Positions 7,671 to 9,411 of a stretch of DNA of 9,411 nt are shown here, in pieces. Under the pieces are notes generated by a model. It was given only the letters and a program-made list of their open reading frames with translations, was not told the DNA's origin and ran no database searches. The translations under genes were made by a program, and so were the position numbers. The DNA comes from Candidatus Nanopelagicales bacterium (GTDB lineage Bacteria > Actinomycetota > Actinomycetes > S36-B12 > UBA10799), in NCBI GenBank assembly GCA_025455985.1, contig JALOLM010000049.1, positions 1 through 9,411 of the forward strand, written 5' to 3'. Position 1 is the stretch's first letter. Every line of letters begins with the position of its first letter.

Positions 7671-7682
7671 AGGCGCACCTAA
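7669..7682 (-). promoter_or_regulatory. DtxR/IdeR-like palindrome overlapping the drrA -10
   Basis: The minus strand reads TTAGGTGCGCCTTA. Its half-sites TTAGG and CCTTA are inverted around four bases with one mismatch. It agrees at 11 of 14 positions with the DtxR/IdeR core TTAGGTTAGCCTAA. Two bases overlap the putative -10, so a bound protein would block transcription. A metal-responsive regulator is a hypothesis; other regulators also use AGG-N-CCT palindromes. Confidence 0.4.
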
Positions 7683-7765
7683 GACACGACGCCACCGGGG
7701 TTTTCGCGGTGAAATGCCCTGTTCTGTGCTGATTTCGCACTCAAAGTAGGTGCTTGGCTACGGAA

Positions 7766-7781
7766 AGTGAATTACGTCACA
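7766..7781 (+). promoter_or_regulatory. CRP/GlxR-type operator (near consensus)
   Basis: AGTGAATTACGTCACA matches 15 of 16 positions of the actinobacterial CRP/GlxR consensus TGTGANNTANNTCACA, counting the free positions, and includes the central TA. It lies about 200 bases upstream of the Rpf-like start. cAMP-receptor-type regulators are known to control rpf genes in Mycobacterium tuberculosis (rpfA) and Corynebacterium (rpf2), so the match of site and gene is meaningful. Confidence 0.72.
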
Positions 7782-7797
7782 CCCATGGGGAGCGGGC

Positions 7798-7813
7798 AGT
7801 GGCCTTCGTCACA
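7798..7813 (+). promoter_or_regulatory. Second, degenerate CRP/GlxR-type site
   Basis: AGTGGCCTTCGTCACA has an intact right half-site TCACA and one changed base in the core of the left (GTGG for GTGA). It begins exactly 32 bases after the first site, about three helical turns, and shares 12 of 16 bases with it. Binding would be weaker and is inferred. Confidence 0.45.
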
Positions 7814-7846
7814 GTCGGTTGTGGTACCCCGCCAGGCATGCAAGGG

Positions 7847-7904
7847 TCGAAGAAGACGCGTCGGAGATGTCTTCGATGCGGCGAGGATCAAGACAGGTCC
7901 TCGT
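7847..7904 (+). other. Structured 5' leader of the Rpf-like gene (two strong hairpins, one alternative)
   Basis: CGCGTCGGAGA (7857-7867) pairs along 11 bases with TCTTCGATGCG (7870-7880), with two G-U pairs. The terminal pair must open to make a loop. Directly adjacent, GCGAGGATC (7881-7889) pairs with GGTCCTCGT (7896-7904), nine pairs around AAGACA. TCGAAGA (7847-7853) is also perfectly complementary to TCTTCGA (7870-7876), so it competes with the first hairpin. The pairing is directly visible; that it is a regulatory RNA is a guess. I do not see the conserved blocks of the ydaO/c-di-AMP riboswitch often found upstream of rpf genes. Confidence 0.4.
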
Positions 7905-7969
7905 TGACCGCCCCACGGACCGCGGCGCAGTACCGGCCACGCGAGGGGACGTCCGACCTAGGAATTGTT

Positions 7970-8428
7970 TTGCGTAAAGCATTTGTGATGCCCGTTGCCG
8001 CCTTCGCCATCGCCGGTCTCGGCGCCACCACCGTGGCAGCCCCTGCGTTGGCCGCCCCCACCGCTTCGAAGAAGCAGAACGACCGCAAGGACCGCGCGTC
8101 CCGGGGCAAGGCTGCGTACCCCATCCAGTACAAGTACGTGAAGAAGTACAGCCTCAACAAGAAGCAGCTGCGCGAGATCGCGATCGCGAAGGTGTGGGCC
8201 AAGGGCTCCATGCCCCGCAAGGTCCGCCAGTGCGAGTCCGGTGGCTACTACGGCATCAACACCGGCAACGGCTACTACGGCGCCTACCAGTTCGCCGCCG
8301 GCACCTGGCGCGGCATCGGCGGTGGCAAGTACTCCTCCTACGCCCACCAAGCGCCGAAGTTCGCCCAGGACCACATGGCCTGGAAATTGTGGAAGCAGTC
8401 AGGCTGGGGCCCCTGGGGCTGTGCCTGA
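7970..8428 (+). CDS. Secreted Rpf-like transglycosylase
   Basis: This 152-residue exported protein carries a resuscitation-promoting-factor/transglycosylase-like domain that cleaves peptidoglycan glycan strands. Residues 1-28 form a Sec signal peptide ending APALA, cleavage expected before APTA. A linker rich in Lys/Arg (18 basic of 54 at about 33-86) follows. The catalytic domain opens with QCESGG; Glu89 is the expected catalytic acid. It continues INTGNGYYGAYQF (96-108), a close Rpf match, and ends GWGPWGCA. Cys88 and Cys151 correspond to the disulfide pair of Rpf domains. The Trp usually found just before CESGG is absent. I chose TTG 7970 because AGGA (7960-7963) lies six bases upstream and it gives a complete signal peptide; ATG 7988 has no ribosome site. 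CRP-type sites and a structured leader precede it; a strong terminator follows. No LysM, G5 or other wall-binding domain is present. Confidence 0.9.
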   Translation: MRKAFVMPVAAFAIAGLGATTVAAPALAAPTASKKQNDRKDRASRGKAAYPIQYKYVKKYSLNKKQLREIAIAKVWAKGSMPRKVRQCESGGYYGINTGNGYYGAYQFAAGTWRGIGGGKYSSYAHQAPKFAQDHMAWKLWKQSGWGPWGCA

Positions 8429-8444
8429 TCCAGCGTTGTGACGG

Positions 8445-8473
8445 ACTCCCGGTTCCCGCAAGGGGCCGGGAGT
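8445..8473 (+). terminator. Rho-independent terminator of the Rpf-like gene
   Basis: ACTCCCGG (8445-8452) pairs perfectly with CCGGGAGT (8466-8473). Above a single bulged T, TCCC pairs with GGGG (one wobble) around a GCAA tetraloop (8458-8461), which is a stable GNRA-type loop. The tail TCGTGCTTTCC is only modestly T-rich, as is common in GC-rich genomes. It starts 16 bases after the stop. Confidence 0.8.
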
Positions 8474-8509
8474 TCGTGCTTTCCTGGAGGACTCTTGCGC
8501 CGCCACGGC

Positions 8510-8556
8510 AAAAGGAGGCCGGCGGGGCCCCCAGCACGCCGCTGCCCGCCCCCGGC
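8510..8556 (-). terminator. Possible terminator downstream of gamma-glutamyltransferase
   Basis: Immediately after the GGT stop, the minus strand carries GCCGG (8556-8552), complementary to CCGGC (8522-8518), with further G/C pairing inside. A short CTCC-TTTT tract follows (TTTT at 8513-8510). The stem is imperfect, so this is a moderate candidate. The surrounding 8429-8556 contains no gene. Confidence 0.4.
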
Positions 8557-9411
8557 TCAAACCGGCACAACCACTGCCGCACCACCGCGGCGGGGGTCGG
8601 CGTGGGCGACAACTTGACCATCGGCGCCAACCAGCACGGCGTTGACGCCGCCGAAGTAGAAGTGGCGATCCGGCCACATGCTCACCTCGCCCAGTTCCCG
8701 CAGGCCGGTGATCTGCCCAGCGCTCAAACCGGGCTCGACCTGGATGATCCCCTGGTTGTCAACATGCACGCGAGGCGCCTCGACCGCACCGGCCAGGTCC
8801 GAGTCGCCGCCCAGCAGCAGCGTGATCACCCTCGTCAAGGCACTGCGGATCCGCTCACTGCCGCCCGTCCCCAGCACCAGCATCCCCCCGTCGAACGCCA
8901 CGACGCTGGGAGCCATCATCGAGCGGATCCGCTCACCGGCCTGGGCGGATTCCGGGCCGCCCGGGTGCAGATCGTCCTCGCCCATCATGTTGTTCAAGTG
9001 CACGCCGGTGCCGGGCAGCATCACGCCACCGCCGACCCCGTTGGACAAGGTCAAGGCGGCCGCCATCCCATCGGAGTCCACGACGCTGATGTGAGTGGTC
9101 CCGGCGGTGGAGGTCGGACCGCTGACCTGACCCTTGAGCCAGGCTGTGGTCTCGGTCAAGGCCTCGGCAATCGCCGCCGGTGACGGATGGGCGTCGTCAG
9201 CGAGATCACCGAGCACATGGGCCACGATCGACCCGCCCAACGACGGCATCGGGTTCGTGGCGATCGTGCCATTGCGGATCGCTGTCACCAGGGGCTCGCG
9301 CTCCACAACCCGATACGCCCGCAGGTCCTGCACGGTGATCGGGCCGTCGGGCATCAGTTCGGCGAACTGCTCAGCGAGGTCGGCGATCCCGCTGACCCGC
9401 CCGGCGGCTAC
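8557..9411 (-). CDS. Gamma-glutamyltransferase, C-terminal part (5' end outside window)
   Basis: The frame is open to base 9411, so only the last 284 residues are present. GGT is an Ntn-hydrolase that transfers or hydrolyses gamma-glutamyl groups from glutathione and related amides; it is usually exported and self-cleaves into two subunits. Here the end of the large subunit carries NPMPSLGG. The small subunit starts at the first Thr of AGTTHISVVDSDG (codon at 9099-9097), the expected nucleophile and cleavage point. LTLSNGVGGGVMLPGTGVHLNNMM and GTGGSERIRSAL then match the substrate-binding and oxyanion regions. The protein ends RRGGAAVVVPV, typical for the family. About 180 residues follow the nucleophile, normal for a small subunit. 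It is convergent with the Rpf-like gene. The family call is firm; the signal peptide and true substrate cannot be judged from this fragment. Confidence 0.92.
   Translation of the reverse strand, partial: VAAGRVSGIADLAEQFAELMPDGPITVQDLRAYRVVEREPLVTAIRNGTIATNPMPSLGGSIVAHVLGDLADDAHPSPAAIAEALTETTAWLKGQVSGPTSTAGTTHISVVDSDGMAAALTLSNGVGGGVMLPGTGVHLNNMMGEDDLHPGGPESAQAGERIRSMMAPSVVAFDGGMLVLGTGGSERIRSALTRVITLLLGGDSDLAGAVEAPRVHVDNQGIIQVEPGLSAGQITGLRELGEVSMWPDRHFYFGGVNAVLVGADGQVVAHADPRRGGAAVVVPV

Larger units (their letters stand above)
7658..7969. other. 312-base divergent intergenic region: operators and structured leader
   Basis: No gene in this stretch is convincing. From left to right it holds the leaderless promoter and palindrome of the ABC operon (7658-7682) and a small inverted repeat GTGC-N7-GCAC (7726-7740). 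Two CRP-type 16-mers follow (7766-7781 and 7798-7813), then a run of strong hairpins (7847-7904) and the Shine-Dalgarno of the Rpf-like gene (7960-7963). I could not place a confident -35/-10 pair for the Rpf-like gene. The frame of the Rpf-like gene is open upstream to 7754, but that extension would bury the signal peptide and reads as Arg/Ser/Thr-rich, unconserved-looking sequence. Confidence 0.75.

Noticed and set aside
6707..7732. 341-codon open frame on the plus strand opposite the DrrA-like ATPase
   Set aside because: Antisense to a gene with intact Walker A, signature and Walker B motifs; no recognisable domain of its own.
7754..7969. 72-codon N-terminal extension of the Rpf-like frame (including ATG 7838)
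   Set aside because: It would place the signal peptide internally and has no ribosome site. The TTG at 7970 has AGGA at the right distance.
7733..7969. ydaO/c-di-AMP riboswitch upstream of the Rpf-like gene
   Set aside because: Expected from rpf genes in general, but the characteristic GGGGTGAATC-like and GCTAACCTCG-like blocks are not present by eye. Only a covariance-model search would settle it.
8194..9183. 329-codon plus-strand frame spanning the Rpf-like gene end and the GGT gene
   Set aside because: It runs across two well-supported genes and the terminator between them and contains no recognisable motif.

Overview
The window looks like chromosomal DNA of a high-GC Actinomycetota. Reading frames are dense and strongly G/C-ending. 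GTG and TTG starts are common, and genes are joined by 4-base start/stop overlaps. The content is also actinobacterial: an Rpf-type transglycosylase, a DrrA/DrrB ABC exporter, an Abhydrolase_9 membrane hydrolase and a GlxR/CRP-like operator. I cannot name a genus. No tRNA, rRNA, CRISPR array, insertion sequence or phage gene is visible.

Layout. (1) Bases 1-1356, plus strand: the 3' part of a glycoside hydrolase family 3 gene, entering just before its catalytic Asp. (2) Bases 1396-3667, minus strand: a tightly coupled three-gene operon, read from right to left as VIT/CCC1-type Fe/Mn transporter, EamA-type drug/metabolite exporter, and M15-type zinc peptidase lipoprotein. Each downstream start overlaps the preceding stop by 4 bases (TTGA, then GTGA). 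The exporter has an in-frame amber codon at codon 44 and is probably a nonsense-mutated gene. (3) Bases 3783-5870, plus strand: a 695-residue membrane-anchored serine hydrolase of the Abhydrolase_9 family, divergent from the operon. (4) Bases 5877-7657, minus strand: a DrrB-type permease and DrrA-type ATPase overlapping by ATGA. The promoter appears leaderless, and a DtxR/IdeR-like palindrome overlaps its -10. (5) Bases 7658-7969: a 312-base divergent intergenic region holding that promoter, two CRP/GlxR-type 16-mers 32 bp apart, and a leader with strong, partly competing hairpins. (6) Bases 7970-8428, plus strand: a secreted Rpf-like transglycosylase starting at TTG and followed by a good terminator. 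(7) Bases 8557-9411, minus strand: the C-terminal part of a gamma-glutamyltransferase running off the window.

Several genes concern the cell envelope (M15 peptidase, Rpf-like muralytic enzyme, GGT, membrane hydrolase, exporters), but they do not form one obvious pathway. The most interesting part is the Rpf-like gene's control region. It combines a near-consensus cAMP-receptor-type operator, a second degenerate copy about three helical turns away, and a structured leader that does not match the known c-di-AMP (ydaO) riboswitch as far as I can read it. I did not find a convincing new multi-gene system; the regulatory architecture and the amber-interrupted exporter are the leads worth following.
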